Shown here in pieces: positions 6,089-7,194 of a stretch of DNA of 7,194 nt (the first letter of the stretch is position 1; each line of letters starts with the position of its first letter). The notes beneath the pieces were generated by a model, which ran no database searches, had not been told where the DNA came from, and was given only the letters and a program-made list of their open reading frames with translations. A program made the position numbers and the translations under genes. Source of the DNA: an uncultured Altererythrobacter sp. (GTDB taxonomy: Bacteria; Pseudomonadota; Alphaproteobacteria; Sphingomonadales; Sphingomonadaceae); contig CAMPGP010000107.1 of the NCBI GenBank assembly GCA_946885545.1, positions 1-7,194 of the forward strand, written 5' to 3'.

Positions 6089-6430
6089 TCATCCACGCTC
6101 CAGAAGATCGGCCGGCGCGAGGCCAAGGCGATCCATGCGCGCCTTGAGCTCGGGCCATTCGTGCGCGAGAAACTGTTCGCGCTCGCTGCGGCGCAACTTC
6201 TCGGCCGCGCCCGGCACCACGTACATTCCCACTCCGCGCTGGACTTCGACCAGTCCGTCGGTCTGGAACTGCTGGTAGGCCTTGGCCACCGTCAGTGGGT
6301 TGGCCCCCTGCTCGGCCGCGAAGGCGCGCACGGACGGGAGCATTTCGCCTTCGGCATAGACGCCCTCGATGATCGCTGCGGCAATCTGATCGCGCAGCTT
6401 GAGATATACGGGGCGGCTCTGCTGGGGCAT
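6089..6430 (-). CDS. GntR-family transcriptional regulator, YtrA type
   Basis: The protein of 113 residues is mostly a winged helix-turn-helix. PVYLKLRDQIAAAI (7-20) begins the domain, GEMLPSVRAFA (28-38) contains the conserved LPSVR, NPLTVAKAYQQ (44-54) is the recognition helix, and GVGMYV (66-71) is the wing. Only about 40 residues follow (to 113), forming a short helical dimerisation tail rather than a ligand-binding domain. This short architecture defines the YtrA subfamily, whose members are usually repressors next to the transporter genes they control. Here no ABC operon is beside it; the divergent neighbour is a POT transporter and ihfB lies downstream. An AGGA about eight bases upstream of the ATG at 6430 supports the start. 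Target and inducer cannot be read from the sequence. Confidence 0.92.
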   Translation of the reverse strand: MPQQSRPVYLKLRDQIAAAIIEGVYAEGEMLPSVRAFAAEQGANPLTVAKAYQQFQTDGLVEVQRGVGMYVVPGAAEKLRRSEREQFLAHEWPELKARMDRLGLAPADLLERG

Positions 6431-6646
6431 CTGGATGATCCTGTCGCGCCGGACGCCATCCGACCGGCGCGTTGCTAAGGTGCTTCAGTGCCATAATACA
6501 GCGCGGCGCGCAAGGTTCCCGACCATCGGCTTCCCCTGCGGAAAATCGTCGGTTTCGCCTGAAACTAAAGCTTCACATGGCAAAATCTGGCGTTAGGGTG
6601 CCCGCTTTCGGCGTCAGGCCGCAGAAATTCTTCGGGGAAGCTTCGC
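6431..6646. promoter_or_regulatory. Divergent intergenic region between gntR and the POT transporter
   Basis: This 216-base gap must hold promoters for both flanking genes. It contains TATTAT (minus, 6501-6496), read as CATAATA on the plus strand and so a possible -10 in either direction, but no well-spaced -35 is evident. GTTTCGCCTGAAAC (6552-6565) is a short inverted repeat and a candidate operator. AAGCTTCACATG at 6568-6579 is repeated with one change at 6638-6649, across the transporter start. No gene is supported here. Confidence 0.4.
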
Positions 6647-7194
6647 ATGAAAGATATCGCCTTGTGGCAAGAGAGCGACTGGATCGTCGCGATCGCCAGC
6701 GTAGTGCTGTCACTGTTTCTGATCGCCGGCGCATGGGCGGTAACCCGCAAGCAGCCCGAAGTGGGCGGCCATCCCAAGGGCCTCTACATCCTCTTCTTCG
6801 CCGAGATGTGGGAGCGCTTCTCCTACTACGGCATGCGCGCCCTGCTGATTTTCTACCTGACCCAGCACTGGCTGTTCAACGACAGCGCCTCGAACATCGT
6901 CTACGGCGCCTACGTCAGCCTGGTCTATATCACCCCGGTGCTCGGCGGATGGCTCGCGGATCGCTATCTCGGCCAGCGCAAGGCGGTTGCCTTCGGCGCG
7001 CTCCTGCTGACCTTCGGCCACTTCCTGATGGCGTTCGAGGGGACCGGTGGGCAGAACGACCCGACGATCAACATCTTCTGGCTCGCACTGAGCTTCATTA
7101 TCGTCGGCTCGGGCTTCCTCAAGGCGAACATTTCGGTGATCGTCGGCCAGCTCTATCCGCTCACCGACGTGCGCCGTGACGGCGCCTACACGAT
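6647..7194 (+). CDS. POT-family (proton-dependent oligopeptide) transporter, N-terminal part
   Basis: The frame from ATG 6647 is open to the right edge (182 complete codons); the 3' end lies outside. POT/PTR proteins are inner-membrane major-facilitator symporters that import di- and tripeptides with protons. Diagnostic features are HPKGLYILFFAEMWERFSYYG (42-62), which includes the ExxERFxYYG proton-coupling motif (Glu53, Glu56, Arg57), GGWLADRYLGQRK (100-112), the MFS loop, and GSGFLKANIS (154-163) with the conserved Lys159. The usual residue after that Lys is Pro; here it is Ala160. An extra hydrophobic helix (about 12-33) precedes the normal first POT helix. GGGGAAG (6634-6640) is a modest ribosome site. 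The gene is transcribed away from gntR, which may control it. Substrate range cannot be deduced. Confidence 0.9.
   Translation, partial: MKDIALWQESDWIVAIASVVLSLFLIAGAWAVTRKQPEVGGHPKGLYILFFAEMWERFSYYGMRALLIFYLTQHWLFNDSASNIVYGAYVSLVYITPVLGGWLADRYLGQRKAVAFGALLLTFGHFLMAFEGTGGQNDPTINIFWLALSFIIVGSGFLKANISVIVGQLYPLTDVRRDGAYT

Noticed and set aside
6472..7179. 235-codon plus-strand frame overlapping the POT gene
   Set aside because: It is out of frame with the clear POT motifs and rich in Arg/Pro/Gly, a shadow frame.

Overview
This GC-rich, gene-dense window looks like chromosome from an alphaproteobacterium, most likely Sphingomonadales (Erythrobacter or Novosphingobium relatives). The assignment is an inference. 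It rests on the codon bias, the CYP153 alkane-hydroxylase type P450, the style of the ABC-2 permease and the POT transporter, and a lone ihfB beside a tRNA gene. No database search was possible.

Layout, left to right. (1) At 3-818 (+) lie the remains of an ABC-2 type transporter permease, interrupted by an in-frame TAG at 192-194. (2) At 932-2269 (+) is an intact cytochrome P450 of the CYP153 type, followed 41 bases later by msrB (2311-2802, +), a methionine sulfoxide reductase with a Tat-like lipoprotein signal. (3) Convergent to msrB, with only 3 bases between the stop codons, is a large polytopic membrane protein (2806-4575, -) that resembles GT-C / STT3-like glycosyltransferases. (4) A co-directional minus-strand block follows, read from right to left: a small GntR (YtrA-type) repressor (6089-6430), ihfB (5646-5927), tRNA-Leu(UAA) (5529-5613) and a tandem PilZ protein (4778-5407) with a hairpin terminator right after its stop. 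(5) Divergent from gntR, a POT-family peptide/proton symporter starts at 6647 and runs off the right edge.

How they fit together. CYP153 oxidises alkanes or other hydrophobic chains in the cytoplasm but needs a ferredoxin and a reductase, and neither is encoded here. MsrB would repair oxidised methionines in envelope proteins, and its nearness to the P450 may be coincidental. IhfB is half of the IHF DNA-bending heterodimer, the PilZ protein is a likely c-di-GMP responder, and the GntR protein is a candidate regulator of itself and/or the divergent POT transporter.

I found no convincing new multi-gene system, mobile element, CRISPR array or phage region. The best leads are the nonsense-interrupted permease, the orphan GT-C-like protein, the Tat-lipoprotein MsrB lacking the usual resolving Cys, the tandem PilZ protein, and several inverted repeats around the tRNA/ihfB/pilZ block.
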